Translations under genes and position numbers: made by a program
Shown here: positions 1 to 9,747 of the stretch, in pieces
Numbering within the stretch: position 1 is the first letter of the stretch
Layout of the letters: every line of letters begins with the position of its first letter
NCBI GenBank assembly: GCA_958496175.1
Contig: OY292274.1
Span: forward strand, 65,172,630 to 65,236,629
DNA from: Sisyra terminalis
Lineage: Eukaryota > Arthropoda > Insecta > Neuroptera > Sisyridae
Reading direction: 5' to 3'
Length of the DNA: 64,000 nucleotides
The notes under the pieces: generated by a model
Databases searched by the model: none
Told to the model about the DNA's origin: nothing
What the model saw: the letters and a program-made list of their open reading frames with translations, nothing else

Positions 1-160
1 ATACTTCAGTAGGTGACTATAATGTATTTAACCATTTAATATGTGACATATACTTGGCAAAAAGGGCATTTTACACAAAACAACATATACTCTGGGCTAA
101 TTGTTATTCATATCTTAAATTTAAAACATATACTTCTTCCTGAAAGCTAATAATGTATAA

Positions 161-330
161 CTAATATGGCCACCACTGGAAAACTACAAACAATAAAATT
201 AAAATAATGATGAATTTGAACTACCAACATGTTGGGGTGATAGCACACAAAATTTTTTTTTTTTTTTTTAAATGGTCGAGCAACCATTTCATTTATTTTT
301 GGACCACTTTATTTGGACTGATCCTAAATA
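161..330. repeat. Dispersed repeat, copy 1 of 2
   Basis: This segment starts at 'taatatggccaccactgg' and runs through 'ccaacatgttggggtgatag'. It recurs almost unchanged in the same orientation at about 25,051-25,210. After a poly-T/A stretch the two copies drift but still share words such as 'gagcaacca'/'aagcgacca' and 'ggactgatcc'/'agactgaccc'. No terminal inverted repeats or coding capacity are visible. It is probably a fragment of an interspersed element. The rest of positions 1-387 shows nothing recognisable. Confidence 0.7.
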
Positions 331-387
331 TATTATTGAAGTTTGTATTTATATATTTTTTGTTTTTTTTTTAGTGGAGTTGGAAGA

Positions 388-501
388 ATGGATTTTTTAG
401 TAAATTTCGATATTATTTTTTCTACGATTGAGCTTTTGTATCCGTTAGTAATGGCCATATGTTTAATTATCTTATTTCTTCTTCACGAGCTTTGGTGCTA
501 A
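388..501 (+). CDS. Possible 37-aa single-pass membrane micropeptide (smORF)
   Basis: A 37-codon ORF begins at an ATG in good context (AGAATGG) and ends at TAA. It directly follows a 12-nt pyrimidine tract and a TTTTAG acceptor-like site at about 360-374, as a terminal exon would. The peptide starts MDFLVNFDIIF and ends FLLHELWC. Residues 14-32 (ELLYPLVMAICLIILFLL) form one uninterrupted hydrophobic helix with a Pro at its start and charged or polar residues only near the ends. That shape resembles insect membrane micropeptides such as sarcolambans, but I see no sequence identity to them. AT-rich DNA produces hydrophobic short ORFs by chance, so this is a candidate only. No promoter or polyadenylation signal was tied to it. 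Confidence 0.25.
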   Translation: MDFLVNFDIIFSTIELLYPLVMAICLIILFLLHELWC

Positions 502-1894
502 GAGGGAACTTTAAAGCTCTATACAAAGGTCTATAAGAGCTCTATAAGAGGAAATTTGTGTAAAATATTAAACTTCTATAAGGATGATTCCATTAAAAAT
601 TAAATTAAACATGGCCAGATATTTGTTTGTTTGGTTAGCACTATACGATTCAAATTAAAAGGGTTGGTTTTCACAATATAATACGGAATAGTAAAATTGG
701 ACCTTTAAACTCCACCCTACCCTGCCTATGTATTTATAATCTTTTCTTTTATCAATAAGACTTTCAAAATCTTTCCGGATTGAATAACTTTCCTTAAATT
801 TCGATCCATTTTCAATGGAAATTGAAAACAATTCAAACAGAATTGATTTTAAACTATAATTAATAAAATCAATCAATATGACATAATTTTTGACAAATAA
901 ACTGTCAAACTGACACCAACGTGGGAAATGTTCCCATGGAAACGCTTATTATTTCAAGTGATTAACGAATACAATTTTTGGTTAAGGCAATTTAAAAAAT
1001 TCCAATCTTCAATAAGTAACATTACTTATTTAAAAACCTACAACCAATAGTAAAGAAAAGAAAAAAAAAACTTTCTCAAAATTACAAATTGCATAATAAT
1101 ACAAACTTCTATTATTATGTCTATTGTTATACAACGTTAATCTCTTTTTGCGAGACATTCTCTAGCTTATTTTCCAAATAAATTTTTAGCAGAAATCGCA
1201 AGTTTATATTTCGCAATGAATCATTTTGTGAGTCAAGAAAAGAAAATTAGAAGTTGGTGATAAGATTTCCACTGAATTTTTCTGTGGAAAAAAAAAACAC
1301 TTTAACTTTGTATACCATATAGTCAAGTATGAGTGTATGAATCAATCAAATATTTCTTATCAATTGAGACCAATTGTACGATTGAATGTTTTGTTGTTAA
1401 GATTAAAACAATGCAGAGTTCAAATAATTGGTGTCAAATATGTTGGACGAACAGCTGACGCATTATAGCGGCATAGTAAAGATGAAGTATAATCAATATG
1501 AATGACATATTTTTACAAATGGTCCAAAATATAATTTTCTGGTATTAAGAATTGTTAAAGATTTTTCTGACGTTAGGGATTTGTAGGGCCTACTTTAAGA
1601 ACCATTACCCTAATGCATTTTTTTTTATATTAAGCCAGGAGTTGAGAAATTTTAAAGGCAGAAAACCCATATCAAGAAAAAAAACATTTTTTTCGAGGTA
1701 TACTTAAATACAGCTACAAAAGTAATGTATATGAATGCTAAGCTAATTGTTGGAAAATCTATGCCTAAATTCTTGCTAAAAAAAGAATTTAAATCACTCT
1801 AAAACTTTTGAGCATAAAAATCTTAAAAAAGAAATCAATCAATTGAAGCAAAAGCTGAAACTTTTTTGATAAAAAGCCAGTGGAAGTAGAATTA
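502..1894. other. AT-rich intergenic stretch, no gene seen
   Basis: The stretch is low-complexity AT-rich DNA with many A/T runs. Short ORFs on either strand look random and no repeat ends were identified. If the membrane-protein gene at 3.1-3.8 kb (minus) continues into this side, its downstream exons could lie here, but none was recognised. Confidence 0.5.
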
Positions 1895-2406
1895 TTAGGT
1901 TGTTCAGAAATAAATTTCGTTTATTTTTTTGTGATAAAGAAAGACAATTTTTCTATAGTGAATAAATATTTTTAAAAATTATATATTGGCCATTCTGGTT
2001 CAATACCTTTTGCCATTTTTCTGGCTGTAGTATGATTTTTCACTGAAAAAATTTTTGCTCTTTTTTTAGCCAAAAACTGTTCTTGGGGGATTTTTGACTT
2101 CCTCATTTGAAGTAATTGGTTTTACCGTCTAAAAGATTTTGCAGTGGTCAAAACCAATAATACACCGAAGGTGCCAGATTTGTAGAATATGCTGGGTAGA
2201 ATATGGCAGTTTATACCATTTAAGTTGTAAAAGTTTTTGGGAGGGCACAAAACTTGTATGAGGTCAAATTTCTCCCCATAAAAATATAGGGAACCCATAT
2301 ATCGGGGTTTGAGATTAATCCTAGGCCTTTCTAGTGGAGCCATTAACAATTGAATTTGGTAAATTTTACCATTTACCGATATCCCGTGTTGTTATTCACT
2401 GGTTTG

Positions 2407-2561
2407 CAAGGTTTATAAATGGCACAGGTTGTCCCATTAGAAAAAAAAATATAACGTCATACGAAGAATTTTGAAATTTGAATCAGTCTGAAGATATGTA
2501 CGAATTTCTTCTGGATACGTCACGTAGCGCATGAGGCCACCTGTGTATTTTATAAACTTTG
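2407..2561 (-). mobile_element. MITE family A copy 1, inserted in the mariner
   Basis: Termini are CAAGGTTTATAAA and its inverse ...TATAAACTTTG. The flanking 9-mers are actggtttg (2398-2406) and actggttgg (2562-2570), matching at 8 of 9. It is 155 bp. The internal ATF/CRE palindrome of the family is mutated here (TAACGTCA). Its position inside mariner sequence makes it younger than that element. Confidence 0.85.
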
Positions 2562-2564
2562 ACT

Positions 2565-2703
2565 GGTTGGCATCAACTAATGATTTCATTGTGATTTGAT
2601 CAGCTTTAGCCGGTCTTCCAGACCGTGATGCATCTTCGACATCAAAATTACCGAATCGAAATTTTACTGAACTAGTTTTGGCACTGGCGTGCTGCCAATA
2701 CAT
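2565..2703 (-). pseudogene. Mariner transposase N-terminal fragment
   Basis: The minus-strand translation contains FRFGNFDVEDASRSGRP followed by AKADQITMKSLVDANQ. This is the hallmark stretch joining the helix-turn-helix domain to the catalytic region in mariner transposases (family pattern F-K-x-G-[ND]-F-[DS]-x-x-D-x-x-R-x-G-R-P). There is no start methionine in context. The reading frame is interrupted by the MITE, and the DDD catalytic region is missing or unrecognisable. It is not functional. Confidence 0.8.
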
Positions 2704-3119
2704 CTTTTACATATACATCGGTTAATATTTTCTTGATTGAACAGCATTTAATCTTTTCCATATTGAACAAGTAATATATGAGGAAAATTCTGGGTTTTGC
2801 TCTCCATATTTATAAAGGACATGTACCAAAAACTATTCGGTAGAATCACTTGAGCTTTTTCACATACAAGCCTCACTATATGAGATCTCAAAACATACAA
2901 TGATTATACGGCTTAGTTGTAAAAGGAATGCAAAAAAATACAATTAAATGTTTTGTCGGGAAAAAACGAAATTACTTTCCGAACAACCCAATTTTATTCG
3001 GCTATGATCAGCTCAGCAGGATCATTTTTGGTGAGATACCTCAACTACCTATATTGATTGATTCTTTTCGGAGGATAGATGGGAGAAAGTCGGGATATAT
3101 GATATATTTGTGGACATAC

Positions 3120-3832
3120 CTTGCATTTCCTCCATGGGGTGACTTGACAAGTTTAACAGCGAACAAAAACTGTATGGCACACACTAATAAACAGCACAAG
3201 TTCAACGATAACGTTAACGCACATAACGCCAAAGTAACTTCATACACCACCACATACTCCTCGGCCGTAATCACAGTTAATTGTTCCGCCCGCAATATTT
3301 CCCGAATATCATTAGCCGTGACCGGCGATATTTTCAACAGAAAAATCAGCGACAAAAGTGCCAACAACAAACTCACCAAACACAACAGTCCAAGAGATAC
3401 TAGCATTTCTTTGACGCCCACCTCTTTTGATTTGTTCATGAACGTGGACACTTTGCTGGACTGGAGGATGCTGGGCGATCGTGGCGGTCGGATCATCGAA
3501 ACGTTTGGCACACTAAGGCGCGAAATGTTGAGACCCCCATTGGAGATTTTCGGGTGCTGATGCTGGGTACCCGGACTAATGCTGCTCGAGTTACCTCCGA
3601 TCGAGTGTTTCGAGGAGTTTAAGGTTGAAATGTTTAAGGGTTGTTGATGGATGCGGAGTGGCATTGAGGTGTTTAGGTTACCCGAGCTGCGGTACCGGTG
3701 GTTGGGGGATACGGCCGAGATTGTTGGGTCACCCCGTGGCTCCATCACCATTGAACTGTCGGGACGCCCGTGGCGTCCCGACAACCCTCCATTGGCCGTT
3801 CCATTCGCCGATGTCAACATGTGCTTCAACAT
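3120..3832 (-). CDS. N-terminal exon of a multi-pass membrane protein (partial)
   Basis: The exon encodes 237 residues and then an AG that begins a split codon. The start is the first in-frame ATG after a TAA (MLKHMLTSANG...). The exon stops at a strong donor, CAAG|GTATGT, at 3119/3120. Residues 1-138 are Ser/Asn/Pro-rich and look disordered and cytosolic. TM1 is at about 143-167 and TM2 at about 197-226 (ALCALTLSLNLCCLLVCAIQ), separated by a short polar loop. The exon ends just after TM2, so further membrane segments are likely in exons not seen here. The layout, a long N-tail followed by a membrane bundle, recalls TMEM221-like or Sanpodo-like four-pass proteins, but I cannot confirm that. 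The mRNA has an overlapping uORF: ATG at 3858-3856, stop at 3828-3826. Confidence 0.7.
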
Positions 3833-4260
3833 CGTTTCTTCCACGTACAATCCTCCATATTAACAACTATTTTTCTCGCAAGTGAATCGTTCATTTTCGG
3901 TCATAATCCCAGCACGGCATTTCTGATTCCAATTCCCATGACTGAAACTTTCGCATATAAATCAATCGTCGCGAATCACTCCATCCGAAGTGTTTGAACT
4001 TGAACTTTCCGCGTCCAGCCTCTTGAAACACCAAACCATTTTTTTCCGCTTCAGTACATTTCCAAGGTGTTCGGTGATGGTTGGGAACAAGGTGGCACGG
4101 ATGTCCCTCGGTTTTTTGTCGCCGATGCACTGTTATCAGCCGCTCGTGCTGCGCTTTCTGTAATTAGTGTGTAATTGTGAGACATTGCGTGTGACGAGTG
4201 ACCAACGTGACGGGAACACAATTTCGATTCGTTTGTGGTTTCGTCTTGGAACTCGGTTTC
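3833..4260 (-). promoter_or_regulatory. Putative 5' UTR / promoter region of the membrane-protein gene
   Basis: This stretch upstream of the start codon is clearly richer in G+C and CpG than the surroundings (for example gccgctcgtgctgcgctttc near 4140). It contains no long ORF beginning with ATG on the minus strand. A possible acceptor, ATTACAG on the minus strand (AG at 4158-4159), could join this block to a distal first exon at 17.5-17.8 kb. Otherwise transcription may start here. The split between 5' UTR and promoter is inference. Confidence 0.4.
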
Positions 4261-4479
4261 TTCATTAACTCAATATTGGAATTGGGCTTCTTATGTAAAT
4301 ATTGACATTTACTGGCTCGCCAGAATGGATCGATTGGGCTCTCCACGTTCGACTGGAATCAAAATGAGACAATGTTTATACATAGAAGATTTCATACGAT
4401 TATTTTTAATCCCAATATTACTACCCGGGTACCCAACTCAAATATGTATTCTTCTCCACAAAAGACATAGGACGATAAG

Positions 4480-5191
4480 CAGTGGCGTAGCTAGGTAATC
4501 AAGGGCCCTGGGGCAAATTAACAAATGGGGCCCCACTGTTATGTAAACTGATTAGGTTTTATCAAATAAAAATATGAAATATACAAATACTTTAAAAATG
4601 CAAATCTACTTAAGCTCTTTTTTGTGCACTGCAGGGCAAGTAATAAAAATATTAAACAGTACCAACATAAATTACAATTAATACTTTGGGTAAGTTTGGC
4701 TAATAAAACCAAATAGAGAAGATTCAAGGGTTTATTATATAAATCTCGGGCCTACCAACTGACTAAATAACTAATTATATTTACAATTTTTTCCTAGCTT
4801 TAGTTTTCGCAAAAGTATCAAGGACTTCGTTTAAATCCAGGTTTGATGCGGATTTGTTTTCAATTACTAATAGCGATAAATATCGGAGTCGAGTTTGGGC
4901 CATAATATTTCTCAGATAATTTTTTATTATTTTTAATTTGCTAAATGACTTTTTAGCTGCTGCAGAAGTTACAGGAATTGTAAAGAATAATAACATTGCT
5001 GTAAATACTTCCGTTAGGTGGCATTCTAGCACTCCATATTTGCTCATTAGTTCCTTACATAATTGGTGAACTTCCAACTGGATTTCCAAAAGTTTAGTTT
5101 GATTGAGATTTCTGGTAAGGATTCGAGGGCCCCCTGAGCTTGAGGGCCGCGGGGCACTGCCCCGGCTAGCCCCTAGGTGGCTACGCCACTG
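4480..5191 (-). mobile_element. hAT transposon remnant
   Basis: Ends are CAGTGGCGTAGCTAGG and CCTAGGTGGCTACGCCACTG, the classic hAT CAGTGGCGTA-type inverted repeats. The flanks acgataag (4472-4479) and acgatatg (5192-5199) are an 8-bp target duplication matching at 7 of 8, diagnostic of hAT. At 712 bp it retains only the 3' part of the transposase. A second copy with matching flanks lies at about 7.25-7.70 kb. Confidence 0.9.
4781..5089 (-). pseudogene. hAT transposase C-terminal dimerisation domain fragment
   Basis: The minus-strand reading gives about 102 residues ending in a stop. The core TSAAAKKSFSKLKIIKNYLR, followed by RLRYLSLLVIE and FAKTKARKKL, is the hATC dimerisation signature found in ZMYM/TTF-type hAT transposases. 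The catalytic N-terminal and central parts are absent. The open frame starts without a proper ATG inside the element. It is a dead fragment. Confidence 0.85.
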
Positions 5192-5260
5192 ACGATATGT
5201 ATAGTGAATCAGCCTCAGTAGGGTATTTGGGTCATAATTTTAGGGTATGTTGGTACTATT

Positions 5261-5414
5261 CAAGGTTTATAAATTACACAGGTTGGCCCATTAGAAAAAA
5301 AAAATGACGTCATACGAAGAATTTTGAAATTTGAATCAGTCTTAAAATATGTACCAATTTCTTCTGGAAACGTCCCGTAGCGTATGAGGCCACCTGTGTA
5401 TTTTATAAACCTTG
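5261..5414 (-). mobile_element. MITE family A copy 2
   Basis: CAAGGTTTATAAATTACACA opens the element and ...TATTTTATAAACCTTG closes it. Both flanks are the perfect 9-bp duplication ggtactatt (5252-5260 and 5415-5423). It contains the intact palindrome TGACGTCA. Confidence 0.92.
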
Positions 5415-5439
5415 GGTACTATTAAGATACATTGATTCG

Positions 5440-6585
5440 GCAAGCATTGGTTCAACAACGAAAAAAACAATAATTTAATTTTTCCTTTAACGTTAATTGT
5501 GAATAACTTTTGAAAAAGTGATTTTATGTAAAAACGTCAAGAGCCCTTTTTTGTAGAGAATTAAATTCCCTTCAAGAATCTATATTGTTCATTTCTATAT
5601 ATTTATTTGTTCATTAATTACAAAAATCCAAAATAAAGAAGACAAATCTAAAAATTATATCAATGTCTGAAGCTTGATTATTCGGAAACGGCGTGTCTCG
5701 CAAAAATTTTCAAAGGGACGTTTTTTGTAGGGAAAATAATTTCCTATAAATATATGTGCAGATGAATTTTTTTACTTTGATAATTTGACAGCATTGACGC
5801 AAAAATGAAAACACAAATAAAAAATCGAAATTACAGATGATAGACCTTTTAATATTAAGGGCTCAAACCTTCCCGATATTTTAATATGTCTTATATGTTA
5901 ATTAGTTAGCTATCACATATTAAAGTTATTAAATAGTCGAACTGGTGGGCCATAGTTTAATAAAATTGTAATCAATTTAGGGTTCCTATAAAAATAAATC
6001 AGGTTTTACCCAAACATATGTGCAGTATCTTTAAATCTATCATTACGTACAGTTTCAATTTCATGAAGATATCTTTAATATGTACTGAGAAAAAAAAAAT
6101 TTACGTAAAGGATTGTCACCCCTATTATTCCCAATATACTATAGGAGTTAAGGGTGTGATATTTTCTTTGACCCAATCCATGAAAAAAGTTTTCGACTAA
6201 AAATTTAAATTAATTTTGCAACAAATTTTTGTCAAATTCTATGACTTAATCGCTTAAGATTTCTTAATCGCTTAATTTTCGCACCATTCTTTCAACTTTG
6301 TACTTTGACATGTAAAATCATAGATTATTTCGAGTCTCCAAAAACATGTAGACACCAGGGGAATTATATTTTTCAAACCTCCTGTTTTATAGCAGTGCAA
6401 ATACGTGGAACTTCAAATTTAGTACGGCAAACATTGATGTAAATGATCTCCGTTATATTAAAGTAAAAAATTCGCCAGAAAAATAGTCGCCATTTGTTAA
6501 ATAGTGGAAAAATCTGCTAAAAACTTAAGTAAATTCAAACAATGTAATTCCCCTGGTCGATTTTTTTGGCCCAGTCTAATATTCA
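5440..6585. mobile_element. Foldback-family repeat cluster 1
   Basis: It begins with the family words 'ttggttcaacaacgaaaaaa' and 'ctatattgttcatttctata' and contains 'ttcggaaacggcgtgtctcg' and 'gcattgacgcaaaaatgaaa'. It ends with 'ttttttggcccagtctaata', the terminal motif of the family. It shares long blocks with 9.7-10.9, 14.9-16.9 and 55.8-57.9 kb. The inner part (6,340-6,560) is bounded by two oppositely oriented 'ggggaatta(c/t)at' words. No open frame of note is present. Confidence 0.7.
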
Positions 6586-6807
6586 CCCTATGCCAAAGTA
6601 TGAATTTTTCGATTTTTTTTTTTGGACAATCGATGGGAAATCTTTTGTAGAAGTTTGTGAAAGAAAGCGGTTCGTAGGAATTAATTAATTAGGAAAAATT
6701 AATTATTTAAACATTGATATGATAAAATTTTAAGAAAATCTGACTTTTAGCGACATATAACGACAAAATGTAGGAAAATTTATGAATTTATTATTTAATA
6801 AGGAAAA

Positions 6808-7195
6808 GGGGCCGTTCAAAAAATACGTCATGCTAAAATAAGCTTTTTCTGACCCCCTCCTCCCCATTGTCACGCTGTGTCACATTTTCTGTGACCCCCC
6901 TAGAAATATTTTGCCACAAAACTACCCCCCTCCTGAATATGATAAATTTCAATTAAAAGTGCACAAATTTCTATATATTTAAAAATTCTATATATTTAAT
7001 ATTTACTAAATACGAAATGAATAAGTTTTTATCATGATAAAAATTAAAAAAGAAAAATAGTTGAAAGAAATATTAATGTAAAATTTTTTGACGAACGGCG
7101 AACGTCCCGTTACCGAAGACCCCCCCCATGTCAAATCTTGTCACACTCAGCAAGACCCCCCCCCTTGTATGCGAACGTATTTTATGAACGTCCCC
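6808..7195. mobile_element. MITE with GGGGCCGTTCA... inverted ends
   Basis: The left end is GGGGCCGTTCAAAAAATACG and the right end reverse-complemented is GGGGACGTTCATAAAATACG, so the element is 388 bp with inverted repeats of about 20 bp. The interior holds paired 'gaccccc' tracts. It resembles, but is distinct from, the GGGGGCATCCATTAATTACG elements at 45.3 and 63.6 kb. The target duplication is unclear (AAA/AAA). Confidence 0.65.
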
Positions 7196-7252
7196 AAACG
7201 AAAGAAAAATGAACAGAATATTATTTCTAAAATAAGTTTTTTTTATTTTTAC

Positions 7253-7695
7253 TGTGCCAACTGACTAAATAACAATTATATTTACAATTTTTTCTTAGCT
7301 TTAGTTTTTGCAAAAGTATCAATGACTTCGTTTAAATCCAGGCTTGATGCAGTTTTGTTTTCAATTGCTATTAGCCATAAATATCGGAGTCGAGTTTGGG
7401 CCATATTATTTCTCAGATATTTTTTTATTATTTTTAATTTGCTAAATGACCATCCAGCTGCTGCAGAAGTGGCAGGAATTGTAAAGAATAATAACATTGA
7501 TATAAATACTTCGGTTAGGGCGCATTCTAGCACTCCATATTTGCTCATTATTTCCTTACATAATTGGTGAACTTCCAACTGAATTTCCAAAAGTTCAGTT
7601 CTATCGAGATTTCTGGTAAAGATTCGAGGGCCTCCTGAGCTTGAGGGCCCCAGGGCACTGCCCCGCCTAGCCCCTGGGTAGCTACGCCACTGACG
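7253..7695 (-). mobile_element. Second, duplicated copy of the hAT fragment
   Basis: It is homologous to about 4,750-5,191, including the right inverted repeat GCTACGCCACTG. The following acgataag and the 'cagtagggtatttgg' flank are also shared with copy 1, although they lie outside the hAT element. This therefore looks like duplication of genomic DNA carrying part of the element, not an independent transposition. The left inverted repeat is absent. Confidence 0.75.
7282..7590 (-). pseudogene. hAT transposase C-terminal fragment (second copy)
   Basis: The minus strand encodes the same hATC domain as at 4.8-5.1 kb. The core here reads TSAAAGWSFSKLKIIKKYLR and the tail FAKTKAKKKL. The frame stays open upstream through the terminal inverted repeat into flanking DNA, to about 7818, with no valid start. 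The W-S-F form is closer to the hAT consensus (E-R-x-F) than copy 1's K-K-S-F. It is nonfunctional. Confidence 0.8.
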
Positions 7696-7745
7696 ATAAG
7701 TCGGTCTCAGTAGGGTATTTGGTTTATATGTAATTTCAGGGTATT

Positions 7746-9290
7746 GGTTCAATATGCATTGGTTCAATTTTTGACAAACTATACCATTTTTTGTCGAATC
7801 ATCAATTAAATCATCCAATTTGTATCATTAAAATTGATTAAATTCACATTTTGAAGAATTTCAGATGGATACTTAATCATTTCAAATAAAACGATTATCG
7901 TAAGTTAGATGACAACAAAAATATGTGGAGGAACATTTTTAGAATATAAATGACAAAAAAAGAATTATCTACGGAACTCAGTTGCTCACATAGATTTATC
8001 GTGAATTACCATCGAAGAAAAGCGCTAACGTGTTGAAGTTGAAGATAATTAATGAATCCTATCCGCTCCTTTTATCGAGCACAATCCACACCCACACCAA
8101 ATGCAAATGTACGTAAGGCCATAAGAAATCCTTCGGCTTCGGCTAGGCAATAGCACCGCCATTGGCCAGCTAAAGTATAATATACCTACAATTTAACATA
8201 TTGTTCCAACTTTAATGTTTACCTTCATAAATTAAATTCACCGTTAGCATCTAAGGCGTGTGCAACACATAAAAGTTAAAACGTTTTGCTTTCAACTCTT
8301 TATGACAATCTCACCGTTTAAATTCATAGAAAACACAAAGATAAGTCGCCATTTTTCCAAAAGATGGCACCGAAAATAAATCGTAGGTGGTTCACATTGA
8401 AACGCAATGTTGTATTTCCTGGTTAGGATCCGATATTATGTGGCTTTTCGTGGTATCAATTGGAAGTAAAACGACAAAATATTCGAATTAACAAACAAAC
8501 AAAAAATGACTCGAGGAAAACATCTGTGTTTATTGGCTTTTAACCGATGATTTTAACCGTTAGTGAATATATTATTATCTCCCCTAAGTCTTTAAAAAAT
8601 CATTATTGGAAGAAGAAACAAGACAAGACCCACCTGTTCAACAAGTCAAACCCAACGGTCACTTTTGAAAATTTCAACGACAAATTGTGTCGTTGGAAGA
8701 TTATCTAATTGACTTACTATTATTGTCTGATTGACGTTAATTAGGGGATTAGGGTGTTGGGCGAAGGGATGGTTGGCAAATGTGACCTTATTTCCAGTTT
8801 TACTTATTTATTTTTTTTTTATAAGAAACCGAAGCCGCATAAGATTCGCTGATTACATTTCTACAAACGGAAAACAATAAATTCCTTCCGCTTGTAGGTC
8901 TTCAGTGGTTCTGGTATGGAAGAAAATTAATTAGTAGTTGGAAAATGTTTTTTTTATTTTTTCAAGTTTTTTTTTTTCTAGATGAATCTCACGGTTGATT
9001 TCTTGGAAGGTAAAAAATGAGATGAATTTTAAGTTAAAAAAAAAACATTCTTGCATGTTCCATTTTTTTTTTTTATCAAATCATCAGTTTTGTCTTTGGG
9101 ACACGTGCGACTTCAATTTCAACACCAAAATGTTTTGTTCACAATTGCCTTGATGTAGATTGAGAATCAACCGGAAAAAAAATCCACCGATTTGGCGGCG
9201 TGGCATTACTTTTAAATATTATATGAATTGTCGGGATATTCCTACAGTATCAACAAATTGGACGCCCATTATTCAAGCGGAAGTCTAGGA
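7746..9290. other. Intergenic or intronic, mostly single-copy DNA
   Basis: Less repetitive than its neighbours. The block at about 8,020-8,190 has moderate G+C (caccgccattggccagctaa) and could hold regulatory sites. No ORF, RNA gene or element end was recognised. If the promoter at 17.8 kb drives the gene at 3.8 kb, this is intronic. Confidence 0.4.
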
Positions 9291-9441
9291 CAAGGTTTGT
9301 AAATTACACAGGTTGCTCCATTAGAAAAAAAAATGACGTCATACGAAGAGTTTTGAAATTGAATCAGTCTGAAGATATGAACGAATTTCTTCTGGATACG
9401 TCACGTACCCACCATGAGGCCTGTGTATTTTATAAACCTTG
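9291..9441 (-). mobile_element. MITE family A copy 3
   Basis: Termini are CAAGGTTTGTAAATTACACA and ...TATTTTATAAACCTTG. The flanks agtctagga (9282-9290) and agtctagga (9442-9450) are a perfect 9-bp duplication. The CRE palindrome TGACGTCA is intact. Confidence 0.93.
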
Positions 9442-9747
9442 AGTCTAGGACACAAATTATGTAAAGGGGTAAATAATTTTATAAATATAATAATCAAATT
9501 TTGTTGTATTTTTTTCAAATTTTTTACAGGAATTTTTTGGAAGTCTGTGAGATTAATTCCGGAATGTCCATAGGGATGCAAAAGATACAGCCGGATGCCA
9601 TCAAATCGGATATTGGTTATAATAAATAGTTTGTAGGTATACATATTTTGTCGAAAATTACAAGTTTTAAGGACATATTTATGATGATAGATATAGACAT
9701 ATTGCACAGATATTAATGTAGGGTTGGAAAAAAATGTATATGCATAT

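Larger units (their letters stand above)
1895..2991 (-). mobile_element. Degenerate mariner element with a nested MITE
   Basis: The ends are imperfect inverted repeats of about 28 bp. The left end reads TTAGGTTGTTCAGAAATAAA and the right end, reverse-complemented, reads TTGGGTTGTTCGGAAAGTAA; both then continue ATTTCGTTT. The left end follows a TA dinucleotide, the mariner target site; the right flank has lost its TA. Interior minus-strand sequence contains a mariner transposase N-terminal fragment. The element is 1,097 bp including the 155-bp MITE at 2407-2561, so about 940 bp remain, shorter than the roughly 1.3 kb of intact mariners. It is internally deleted and dead. It lies about 130 bp beyond the splice donor of the membrane-protein exon, inside that gene's presumed intron. 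Confidence 0.8.

Noticed and set aside
2122..2349. 75-codon minus-strand frame in the mariner as a gene
   Set aside because: It lies inside the decayed mariner between its two ends and shows no clear transposase motif or start context.
9339..9707. 122-codon minus-strand frame
   Set aside because: It crosses MITE copy 3; its 'YVTYPEEIR.YLQTDS' part is the same MITE reading seen in other copies, not a protein.
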